A DNA stretch of 5,931 nucleotides from an uncultured Oscillospiraceae bacterium (GTDB lineage: Bacteria; Bacillota; Clostridia; Oscillospirales; Oscillospiraceae). The DNA lies in assembly GCA_934589705.1 (NCBI GenBank), contig CAKTOH010000041.1:1-5931 (forward strand). The letters run 5' to 3'. The stretch's first letter is position 1, and every line of letters begins with the position of its first letter. A program made the translations under genes and the position numbers. This document shows, one piece after another, positions 1 through 5,200 of the stretch. The notes below the pieces were generated by a model. That model was not told the DNA's origin and searched no databases. It saw only the letters and a program-made list of their open reading frames with translations.

Positions 1-234
1 CCTCGCCCCCGTGCGCTTTGGATTCATCTGATGCCCGACAGCGAATCGGGTCCATGGGAGTTTCACCCCTGCGCTTCTGCCCAGCTCTTTCGAGAAGTAT
101 CATTGTCCTGCCCCCGCCGTCGTCGCCTTGTCGGTTGCTGTCCGGCATTGGAGGCCCGTGGTTGTCGCTCACATAAAACGGTCATGGCACACGGCCTCCC
201 GGCTCGGGTGGGGAAGAATGTATCAGATGAATGA
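1..234. other. GC-rich unassigned end, rich in short hairpins
   Basis: I recognise no gene family here on either strand. The stretch is GC-rich, unlike the AT-rich array that follows. It holds several inverted repeats: 150-160 with 190-199 (10 pairs with one bulged C), 198-201 with 205-208, and 34-38 with 46-50. On the minus strand two short overlapping frames can be read, one at 63-185 (listed separately) and one running from an ATG at 103 off the left edge. A 67-codon plus-strand frame (31-234) has no convincing ribosome binding site. The stretch could be the 5' part of a structured RNA or the edge of another mobile element; I cannot tell which. Confidence 0.4.
63..185 (-). CDS. possible 40-residue arginine-rich small protein
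   Basis: An ATG at 183-185 is preceded on the minus strand by GGGAGG with a 9-base gap, which is a credible ribosome binding site. The frame encodes 40 residues with a run of six arginines near the middle (residues 20-24 and neighbours) and ends in TGA at 63-65. I recognise no family. The stop lies inside a hairpin-rich region, and a second frame overlaps it, so this may be chance coding potential in structured DNA. The only support is the Shine-Dalgarno match. Confidence 0.18.
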   Translation of the reverse strand: MTVLCERQPRASNAGQQPTRRRRRGQDNDTSRKSWAEAQG

Positions 235-252
235 GTATGAACTTGTCAAGCT
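235..252. repeat. 18-base direct repeat, left copy
   Basis: GTATGAACTTGTCAAGCT occurs here and again, identical and in the same orientation, at 1332-1349. The core CTTGTCAAG is itself a short inverted repeat and carries TTGACA on the minus strand. The two copies bracket the degenerate array and tnpV. An exact 18-base match is unlikely by chance in a window of this size. Confidence 0.7.
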
Positions 253-269
253 ACATTGAGAGGGACAAT

Positions 270-745
270 ACCCCTTCACTTATCGCGGCGAAAACGGGGT
301 TTTGTGAGGGTGTTTTGCAAAAAATATTTTCTGGCCGGAGATACCTCTCATGTGGTAGGCATCGGGAAAGCCTAAAATATTCCATGCTTTCAAGAATTTT
401 TGTTTTTTACGCAGTCTACCTAAATATCCCCTCACTTGGTAGGCGTCGAAACTGGCTAATTTTTGCGCGTTTTCCAAAATTTTCTCAATTTCATAGGGTT
501 TGCACAAATCCCCTCATATATTGAGCCCACGAAACAGGCCGTTTTTTTACATGTTTCGGGGAACAATTTATTTTTGTGAAATTCGACGAAGCACGGTGAG
601 ATATTATCCCTTCACCTATCGCGGCAAAAGTGCGGTTTTGTTAATGTGTTTCCCCAAAATATTTTCCCCCTCACTTAAGTAGCCATCGAGACAGGCCGTT
701 TTTTAATATGGTTTCTGAAAATGAATTATTTTTGTAAGAAATGAC
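270..745. repeat. degenerate repeat array, about six units
   Basis: This AT-rich stretch of roughly 475 bases holds no gene but repeats a motif of the form AATAT-CCCCTCACTT-n-TAGGC-n-TCGAAAC-n-GGCCGTTTTTT. Units start near 271, 344, 428, 510, 608 and 667. The best pairs are 271-330 with 608-667 (shared TTCACnTATCGCGGC, GGTTTTGT and AAAATATTTTC) and 510-588 with 667-745 (shared ACAGGCCGTTTTTT and TTATTTTTGT). Spacing is irregular, about 60 to 97 bases, and copies have diverged, so this is neither a CRISPR nor a clean tandem repeat. Frames across it, such as the minus-strand one at 280-507, lack a ribosome binding site and show the repeat only as echoed peptides. Function unknown. Confidence 0.6.
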
Positions 746-746
746 A

Positions 747-796
747 AAAATCGCCATGGTACGACTGACAGAATCAGTACGCACCATGGCGGTTTT
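747..796 (-). terminator. terminator of tnpV, possibly bidirectional
   Basis: Arms at 747-760 and 783-796 pair over 14 positions with one wobble or mismatch, and a nested 5-base stem (764-768 with 774-778) closes the loop. Read on the minus strand it begins 16 bases after the tnpV stop and its distal arm runs into GATTTTTG, a rho-independent layout. The flanking A and T runs are roughly symmetric, so it could also stop plus-strand transcription. Confidence 0.75.
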
Positions 797-812
797 CACG
801 ATTTACTTTTTC

Positions 813-1157
813 CTAGGCATAGATGAGATCGTTCAGGACAATTTCATCTGCCCGATTCCGAATGCTGTTCATCCGGGCAACCCATTCCATTTGATTCTCC
901 GCTTTCAACTGCTCGGTAATGCCCTCCTGCTGTGCCAGCTGAGAAATAAGCTGCTGCTCCATTTCCTGCGCCTGACAGTCAATTTCTTCCAGATGGGGAT
1001 TCAGCGTGTTCTCCATGAGCATTATGGTGTAAAGTGCTTCTCGGTGCTTTCTTAAATAATTGAAGCGCAGCATTCCCCAACGGCCAACCTTGGGGCTTTC
1101 CGGTGCAACCAGATTGGGACGATAATAGTCCCCGACGAGCGTATAGGTGATTTCCAT
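813..1157 (-). CDS. tnpV: TnpV-family transposon-encoded protein
   Basis: The 114-residue product matches the TnpV family as I know it, named from the clostridial transposon Tn4451. Visible features are the opening MEITYTLVGDYYRPNL, a basic stretch around RFNYLRKHRE, a charged Glu/Gln-rich helical middle and the ending DQM-like QMEWVARMNSIRNRADEIVLNDLIY. TnpV proteins travel with clostridial mobile elements; their biochemical role is not established and they are not themselves known recombinases. I chose the ATG at 1157 because GGAGGG lies 6 bases upstream and the family opening follows directly. The frame stays open to an ATG at 1223, but that would include the promoter and ribosome binding site. 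No recombinase or resistance gene accompanies it, so this looks like a solitary element gene or a remnant. It has its own promoter and terminator. Confidence 0.88.
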   Translation of the reverse strand: MEITYTLVGDYYRPNLVAPESPKVGRWGMLRFNYLRKHREALYTIMLMENTLNPHLEEIDCQAQEMEQQLISQLAQQEGITEQLKAENQMEWVARMNSIRNRADEIVLNDLIYA

Positions 1158-1163
1158 ATGTGT

Positions 1164-1169
1164 CCCTCC
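1164..1169 (-). promoter_or_regulatory. ribosome binding site of tnpV
   Basis: GGAGGG on the minus strand, 6 bases before the ATG at 1155-1157. It fixes the start and rules out the 22-residue upstream extension. Confidence 0.85.
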
Positions 1170-1194
1170 AATTTGTTTTTCAGATGGTACGCAT

Positions 1195-1223
1195 ATTATA
1201 AGCCAGCACCCTACCTCTCGCAA
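1195..1223 (-). promoter_or_regulatory. predicted tnpV promoter
   Basis: On the minus strand, TTGCGA (1218-1223) is followed after exactly 17 bases by a perfect TATAAT (1195-1200). The -35 matches consensus at four of six positions. A start near 1188 would give a leader of about 30 bases containing the GGAGGG site. This placement separates tnpV expression from the hairpin terminator further upstream. Confidence 0.65.
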
Positions 1224-1380
1224 ATGTGCCGCTATCTTACTGCCCTATTCCAATGTCGTTCCTACCCCGGAATCTCACCGGAGCGTTGCCTTGCTCTTAT
1301 CCTCGCAAAGTCGTATCCCATTTTCTGGCAGGTATGAACTTGTCAAGCTGTGCGACCTCACATCATACCCCCCACATCTG
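1201..1380. other. gene-free stretch between tnpV promoter and hairpin terminator
   Basis: No credible gene is visible. The segment carries the right copy of the 18-base direct repeat and small inverted repeats: GAGC (1281-1284) with GCTC (1293-1296), and CCGG (1267-1270) with CCGG (1278-1281). On the minus strand, short frames end quickly in stops, so it may be a decayed coding remnant or untranslated element DNA. Confidence 0.4.
1332..1349. repeat. 18-base direct repeat, right copy
   Basis: Second exact copy of the sequence at 235-252. It lies upstream of tnpV on the minus strand, between the tnpV promoter and the terminator hairpin at 1390-1458. A shorter related core, TTGTCAAG, recurs at 1567-1574, where it forms the -35 box of the promoter beside rhaD. 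Confidence 0.7.
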
Positions 1381-1458
1381 AAAAACAAAAAGCACCGCAA
1401 GACACGAACCACACAGTCAGGATTTCTCCTGTCTGATGATTAGCCTCTTACGGTGCTT
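1381..1458 (-). terminator. strong rho-independent terminator with nested hairpin
   Basis: Arms at 1390-1402 and 1446-1458 pair over 13 bases; on the minus-strand RNA the one non-Watson-Crick position is a U-G wobble, whereas the plus strand would have a C/A mismatch. This polarity agrees with the T-rich tail TTTTTGTTTTT that follows on the minus strand (1390 down to 1380). Inside the loop sits a second stem, 1414-1422 with 1427-1435, with one internal mismatch and a four-base loop that reads GAAA in the minus-strand RNA. It ends the short transcript from the promoter at 1545-1573 and can also end the rhamnose operon. Confidence 0.8.
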
Positions 1459-1473
1459 GGTAGCTCAATGATG

Positions 1474-1489
1474 TTACATCACTGTCTCC
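1474..1489 (-). other. Shine-Dalgarno with ATG-TAA start-stop
   Basis: Within the predicted leader RNA, GGAG (1486-1489) is placed 6 bases before ATG (1477-1479), and TAA (1474-1476) follows at once. The spacing is ideal for initiation. A start codon directly followed by a stop holds a ribosome in place and is a known device in some leader regions; here the use is inferred. It overlaps the 13-base palindrome at 1469-1481, so a bound ribosome would block that small hairpin. Confidence 0.35.
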
Positions 1490-1544
1490 GCTTGCGCGAT
1501 TTGAGTATGGGGATTATTTCGTTGTGATGATTTAGTCTGTTTAG

Positions 1545-1573
1545 ATTATAGAACATATATTCGCATTTGTCAA
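1545..1573 (-). promoter_or_regulatory. full-consensus promoter just after rhaD
   Basis: On the minus strand, TTGACA (1568-1573), a 17-base spacer and TATAAT (1545-1550) match the sigma-70/sigma-A consensus at all twelve positions. The -35 box begins 6 bases beyond the rhaD stop codon. A promoter this strong pointing away from the operon cannot serve the rha genes; it drives the short RNA toward tnpV. Confidence 0.85.
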
Positions 1574-1579
1574 GACTTT

Positions 1580-2392
1580 TTATTCGAGATACCCGTCTCT
1601 TGCCTTGACCCCAAATCTTTGCTCCAGCAGGTGCATCTGCCCGTCGGTAATTGTATTCACCAGAGGCAGATGGGCGATCTTCATGTAGATCTCCGCTGCT
1701 TTCTCGGCGGTTTCAATCAGTCCGAAGGTTTCATCTAGGTCTTTGCCCGCGCCGTAAATGCCGTGCTGGGCCCAGACTACCAGGCGGGCAGTGCGCATTT
1801 TTTCTGCAGTGGCGAGGCCAATCTCATTGGTGCCGCAGAGCATCCAGGGCAGGACGTTCACGCCGTCCGGGAACACCACGATGCACTCGGTACACATCTG
1901 CCAGAGGGTGCGAGTAAAGGCTTTCTCGTCCAGGCTGTGGACGTAGGTCATGGCTAAGAGATTCGCCGGATGGCAGTGCATGATCACGCAGTTCTGGGGA
2001 TCGACCTTCAGGCGCTCGGCGTGGCTCATCATATGGGCAGGGAATTCGGAGGTGAAGCGGCCACCGTCGGTGAAACCCCAGAGGAGTTCAGCGGTTTCGC
2101 CGTTATTTGTAAGGTGTACCAGGCCCAGATTGATTTCCGGGGCGTACTGGACATTTTTGAAATACTTGCCTGTGCCAGTGACAAGGAAGTATTTTCCGTC
2201 CAGAGTGGGTGCAACGAAGCCTGTTTCTATGGTGCGGATGACATTTTTCACATCCAGGTATTCGCTGACCTGGGCCTCGTCCAGCAGCAGGCTGATGTTG
2301 CCGCCGTTGCGCTCGTCCCAGCCGTGGTTGTACATATTGGTAGCGGTGCGGATCATCTCCACCATCCAGGGGGCGGTTAAAATATCTTTCAT
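1580..2392 (-). CDS. rhaD: L-rhamnulose-1-phosphate aldolase
   Basis: Cytoplasmic zinc-dependent class II aldolase that splits L-rhamnulose 1-phosphate into dihydroxyacetone phosphate and L-lactaldehyde, the last step of phosphorylative rhamnose breakdown. The 270-residue product has nearly the length of E. coli RhaD (274) and aligns with it throughout from memory. Visible marks are GWDERNGGN (24-32), the TGTGKYFKNVQ phosphate-site region (72-82), SEFPAH with the catalytic-type Glu116, zinc-ligand-type His139 and His141 in MHCHPANL, and His210 in AQHGIYG. The GWDERNGGN form separates it from fuculose-phosphate and ribulose-phosphate relatives. The start at 2392 has AAGGAG 9 bases upstream, overlapping the stop of the preceding isomerase gene, so the two are probably translated together. 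It is the last gene of the operon; no terminator lies directly after it, only the promoter and, about 120 bases on, the strong hairpin. Confidence 0.95.
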   Translation of the reverse strand: MKDILTAPWMVEMIRTATNMYNHGWDERNGGNISLLLDEAQVSEYLDVKNVIRTIETGFVAPTLDGKYFLVTGTGKYFKNVQYAPEINLGLVHLTNNGETAELLWGFTDGGRFTSEFPAHMMSHAERLKVDPQNCVIMHCHPANLLAMTYVHSLDEKAFTRTLWQMCTECIVVFPDGVNVLPWMLCGTNEIGLATAEKMRTARLVVWAQHGIYGAGKDLDETFGLIETAEKAAEIYMKIAHLPLVNTITDGQMHLLEQRFGVKARDGYLE

Positions 2393-2401
2393 TGCTTGTT
2401 T

Positions 2402-2407
2402 CTCCTT
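2402..2407 (-). promoter_or_regulatory. ribosome binding site of rhaD
   Basis: AAGGAG on the minus strand; its first A is the last base of the isomerase TAA stop (2407-2409). Terminating ribosomes therefore sit on the rhaD initiation site. Confidence 0.75.
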
Positions 2408-3828
2408 TACCGGGTAATGATATCTACCGGCACATTGAAGATTTTTGCGACCTTCAAGATGGTGTCGATATGACGGCCTACGGCAGCGGCCATGTGGTGG
2501 GTGGGTCCTGCCTCACTCCATTTATTGACAAACTCTCTGGCTCCGCAGGTGAAGCGGGTGCGCATATTGGTATCGCCAAAGGTGAAGATTGGCCCCTCCT
2601 CATTGACGCCCTCAGCCACCACAAATTTGAAATGGCCATCCTTGTCCTGGGTAATGCCCAGGTAGGTTACAGGGCCAACAGGCGGATAGAACTGGGTCAG
2701 ATACCCGCCGCCGGTTTTGCCGTGGAACACGGGGACGATCTTCATGGTAGGCTTCCGTGCCTGGGAAATATCCGCGTCGCCGGAACCGGAGTGGCCGATG
2801 ATGCAAATGTCCTCGTCGAAGTCGATGGAGTACATTTCGGACAGCTGGCCCGTGCCGGAAATGGTTTTGAGAATGCTCATGGCCATGGCGACCTTGATGT
2901 CCCCCTCCACGGCGCAGGCCGTGCCCTGCTTGATAAGCATGGAGAAAGCGGGAATCAGCATGGAGTCCAGCTTGCCTGCAACGCCCTGGGCGAAGCCGTC
3001 ATAGTGGGAAGCCACAAAGGCGATCTGCTCGTCTTTTACCCACTGTTCAAAGGCCACCACATACTTTGCCATGTCCCAGACGGTTTCCACGGTAGCACCG
3101 CCCTCAATGTCAAAGGTGTTCAGAATATCCTCGGCTTTGGCCCGGATGGCCGCTTCGTCCGTGATATGGTCGGCAATGGCCCACATCTTTTCCCAATCGA
3201 ACTGCTTGGTGTACAGCCACATCCGGTGGTAGAGGTTGGTTTCGTCAATGTACAAATCCATCATGCCGGGATAGGGCCGGCCGATTTGTGCCAGGTTCGT
3301 ATCCCGGAACCGGCGGCGGACCTGGGCGGCTTTGCACCAGTCCTCTATTTCCGCCTGGGCGGCATCGTCCCCGCCCTCTACAACGCCGGTAATGACCGCA
3401 TGACGTTTTCCGGCCCGCTCCAGGTCGGCCACCATTTCCCCCACGGCGCCGCAGGCGTACAGTTCACCAAGCCAGGTGGGGGTATCCGTGTGGGCATAGT
3501 CCGGGACTTTCTTCTTTTGCAGATTGACAAGCACCACCGGCACATCCAGATCCCGAACGGCGGGGAGCATATTGTAGGAGGTGGCGTAGGTCAGAAGCTG
3601 CATAATCACCAGATCAACATCCGCAGCGCGGAACTTGTCCCCGGCAGCGGCGGACTGCTCTTTCGTTGTAACCAGGCCTCCATCGATCAGCACCACAGAA
3701 TCGGGAATACGCTTCTTGAAGTCGGCATACTGGCTTTCAAATTCCGGCACCAGTTCCGGAAACTGAGGGAGATATGCCCCCAAGGCAATGGCGAATACGC
3801 CGATTCTCGCTTTCGTTTCTACAAGCAT
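2407..3828 (-). CDS. AraA/FucI-type sugar isomerase, probable L-rhamnose isomerase of this operon
   Basis: The 473-residue product belongs to the L-arabinose/L-fucose isomerase family: metal-dependent cytoplasmic enzymes converting aldoses to ketoses. The four Mn-ligand positions of E. coli AraA (Glu306, Glu333, His350, His450) have matches here: Glu308 in VEGD, Glu331 in LSEMYSIDF, His346 in IIGHSG and His444/445 in GPTHHMA. The N-terminal domain shows the usual alternating fold with LVIMQLLTYATSYNMLPA (73-90). Sitting between rhamnulokinase and rhamnulose-phosphate aldolase, with no classical RhaA in the window, it most likely supplies L-rhamnulose from L-rhamnose; that substrate is inferred, and L-arabinose, L-fucose or another deoxysugar remain possible. 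I start it at 3828 because AAAGGAGG lies 7 bases upstream. The frame stays open to 3924, but those 32 residues are read from the hairpin repeat. Confidence 0.85.
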   Translation of the reverse strand: MLVETKARIGVFAIALGAYLPQFPELVPEFESQYADFKKRIPDSVVLIDGGLVTTKEQSAAAGDKFRAADVDLVIMQLLTYATSYNMLPAVRDLDVPVVLVNLQKKKVPDYAHTDTPTWLGELYACGAVGEMVADLERAGKRHAVITGVVEGGDDAAQAEIEDWCKAAQVRRRFRDTNLAQIGRPYPGMMDLYIDETNLYHRMWLYTKQFDWEKMWAIADHITDEAAIRAKAEDILNTFDIEGGATVETVWDMAKYVVAFEQWVKDEQIAFVASHYDGFAQGVAGKLDSMLIPAFSMLIKQGTACAVEGDIKVAMAMSILKTISGTGQLSEMYSIDFDEDICIIGHSGSGDADISQARKPTMKIVPVFHGKTGGGYLTQFYPPVGPVTYLGITQDKDGHFKFVVAEGVNEEGPIFTFGDTNMRTRFTCGAREFVNKWSEAGPTHHMAAAVGRHIDTILKVAKIFNVPVDIITR

Positions 3829-3835
3829 TGTTTGT

Positions 3836-3842
3836 CCTCCTT
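3836..3842 (-). promoter_or_regulatory. ribosome binding site of the isomerase gene
   Basis: AAGGAGG on the minus strand, 7 bases before the ATG at 3826-3828. It decides the start against the upstream ATGs inside the hairpin repeat. Confidence 0.85.
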
Positions 3843-3862
3843 TATTTCGTACTTGAGTACGG

Positions 3863-3921
3863 CTGAGAGGGGCCCTCTCAGTCACGGCGTTCCGCCGTGC
3901 CAGCTCTCCCATAGGGAGAGC
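3863..3921. repeat. triple-hairpin intergenic repeat inserted at the rhaB 3' end
   Basis: Three perfect hairpins follow one another: 3863-3871 with 3873-3881 (9-base arms, 1-base centre), 3883-3889 with 3893-3899 (7-base arms, loop TTC), and 3903-3910 with 3914-3921 (8-base arms, loop ATA). A weaker fourth lies at 3848-3852 with 3857-3861. The repeat probably continues to about 3935 (CAAGGGGTTCCGCTC). This tandem-hairpin design resembles dispersed intergenic repeats I associate with Oscillospirales genomes; a genome search is needed to confirm family and edges. It lies across the 3' end of rhaB, supplies its last codons and its stop, and sits in the operon mRNA, where it could slow decay or cut readthrough. 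Confidence 0.75.
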
Positions 3922-5200
3922 CAAGGGGTTCCGCTCTTTCCATTTGTACTTTCAGATTGCCCAGGGCCGTGGCCTCTATGGGCAGGGCGATGACTTCTGT
4001 TCCTGTGGCTTCCCGGGTCAAATCGTTCAGAAATTCATTTTTGGCCCCGCCGCCCACAATATAGAGCTTGTCATAGGTTTTCCCGGTGTTCCGTTCCAGC
4101 TCCGAAAGGGCTTTCCGGTAGCTGTCCGCCAGAGAGCGGTAGGCACAGCGGAAATAATCGCCCAGGGTGTGCAGCCCGTTTCCGGACTTTTTGTCAAAGG
4201 CCGCTTTCATGCTTTTGGGGGCCAGAAATTCCGGGGCGTTGGCATCCACAAGAATTGAACAGCTGCTTTCCCGGGCCGCTTTCAGGATTTCCGGGAATGT
4301 GGCCTCCGGGCATAGCTCCCGCTTCAGCTCGTTCACCAGCCACATGCCCATGATGTTTTTCTGGTAGCGGTTATAGCCCACGCCGCCCTCGTTGGAGTAG
4401 TTGGCAAGCTGGCTGGTTCCGTTGGTGATGGGTGCCGGTGTCTTGACCCCCAGGAGGGACCATGTACCGGAGGAAATATAGGGCTGATTTCCCGCCATGG
4501 GAATGCCCTCTACGGCAGAACCCGTGTCGTGGGTGGCGCAGAGCATACAGGTAATGCCCTGGTAGCTTCCGAGAATCGTCCCCGGCTGGGTGAGCTTCGG
4601 AAACAGCTTCTTTGGATAGCCTAGCTTTTCCAGAATTTCCGTGTCAAACTCCCGGGTTTGGGCATTCACCAGGCCCATGGTGGTGGCATTGGTGTACTCC
4701 CGGGCCGGAACACCGCAGAGGCAGTACAGGAGGTATTCCGGGATCATGAGCAAATTATCCGCCTGTTCCAGCCGCCCCCGCTCTAAATCGTCATAGAGCT
4801 GATAGATGGAGTTAAAGCTCTGAAATTGGCAGCCGGTATGGCGATAGAGTTCAGAAAAAGGAAACTTTCCATGTACTTTGGAGATAACAGCTTCCGTCCG
4901 GCTGTCCCGGTAGGCGTAGACGGGGCACATGGGCTTCCCGTCCTTCAGCAGCACATAGTCCACGCCCCAGGTGTCGATGGCGAGGCTGACGATGCCGGGA
5001 AACGCGGCTTTTGCCACCGCAATGCCTGTTTTCACATGGGCGAGCAGGGTGTCCATATCCCAGACAAGATGGCCGTTCTGCTCCTGTACGCCGTTGGGAA
5101 AACGGTAGACCTCTTTCGTTTTGATGTCCCCATCCTCCATCCAGCCCGCAATGTGCCGCCCGGAGGAGGCGCCGATGTCGATAGCAAGAAAGTATTTCAT
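3878..5200 (-). CDS. rhaB: rhamnulokinase with repeat-derived C-terminus
   Basis: Cytoplasmic FGGY-family kinase that phosphorylates L-rhamnulose at C1 with ATP. The 440-residue product has the N-terminal phosphate-binding DIGASSGR (8-15), AIDTWGVDYVLL (74-85), the ATHDT motif with catalytic-base-type Asp225, YISSGTWSLLG (241-251) and the nucleotide-site VGGGAKN (382-388). Normal homology runs to about PIEATALGNLKVQM (407-420). The last 20 or so residues come from the hairpin repeat, and the tail of roughly 35-50 residues found in E. coli and Bacillus RhaB (about 485-489 long) is absent. A loop before the ATHDT motif (around 211-217) also seems about 10 residues short. Active-site motifs are intact, so activity is plausible but unproven. 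Start at 5200: GAGG lies 5 bases upstream and the ATG overlaps the esterase stop by 4 bases (ATGA). Confidence 0.92.
   Translation of the reverse strand: MKYFLAIDIGASSGRHIAGWMEDGDIKTKEVYRFPNGVQEQNGHLVWDMDTLLAHVKTGIAVAKAAFPGIVSLAIDTWGVDYVLLKDGKPMCPVYAYRDSRTEAVISKVHGKFPFSELYRHTGCQFQSFNSIYQLYDDLERGRLEQADNLLMIPEYLLYCLCGVPAREYTNATTMGLVNAQTREFDTEILEKLGYPKKLFPKLTQPGTILGSYQGITCMLCATHDTGSAVEGIPMAGNQPYISSGTWSLLGVKTPAPITNGTSQLANYSNEGGVGYNRYQKNIMGMWLVNELKRELCPEATFPEILKAARESSCSILVDANAPEFLAPKSMKAAFDKKSGNGLHTLGDYFRCAYRSLADSYRKALSELERNTGKTYDKLYIVGGGAKNEFLNDLTREATGTEVIALPIEATALGNLKVQMERAEPLGSPYGRAGTAERRD

Larger units (their letters stand above)
1381..1538 (-). ncRNA. predicted small RNA or attenuator leader
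   Basis: A full-consensus promoter predicts a start near the A at 1538, and the terminator ends near 1381, giving a transcript of about 160 bases without a normal open frame. It contains a Shine-Dalgarno plus start-stop pair (1474-1489), a 13-base inverted repeat TGATGTTACATCA (1469-1481), and the long hairpin with its nested GAAA-capped stem. The wobble pairs favour the minus-strand RNA. It could be an independent small RNA, or an attenuation leader of the kind found before antibiotic-response genes, whose regulated gene downstream would now be tnpV or has been lost. I do not recognise a named RNA family. Confidence 0.5.

Noticed and set aside
280..507. Minus-strand 75-codon frame within the array
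   Set aside because: It has a TTG start without a Shine-Dalgarno, and its internal peptide echoes (DAYQVRG, DAYHMRG) simply reflect the DNA repeat.
500..682. Plus-strand short frames across the AT-rich array
   Set aside because: Low-complexity translation, no ribosome binding site, no recognisable family.
270..745. CRISPR array
   Set aside because: Repeat units are diverged, spacing is irregular, and there are no uniform spacers or cas genes.
1158..1223. N-terminal extension of tnpV to an ATG at 1223
   Set aside because: It would cover the -10 box and the GGAGGG site; the family sequence starts at the ATG at 1157.
1651..2417. Several plus-strand frames opposite rhaD
   Set aside because: All are antisense shadows of a confidently identified aldolase gene.
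3829..3924. N-terminal extension of the isomerase to an ATG at 3924
   Set aside because: The extra 32 residues are encoded by the hairpin repeat; AAGGAGG directly precedes the ATG at 3828, where family similarity starts.
2392..3993. Plus-strand open frame of 533 codons antisense to the isomerase gene
   Set aside because: It mirrors the isomerase and rhaB 3' region, has no ribosome binding site or family features, and arises because the GC-rich coding strand leaves few stops on the opposite strand.
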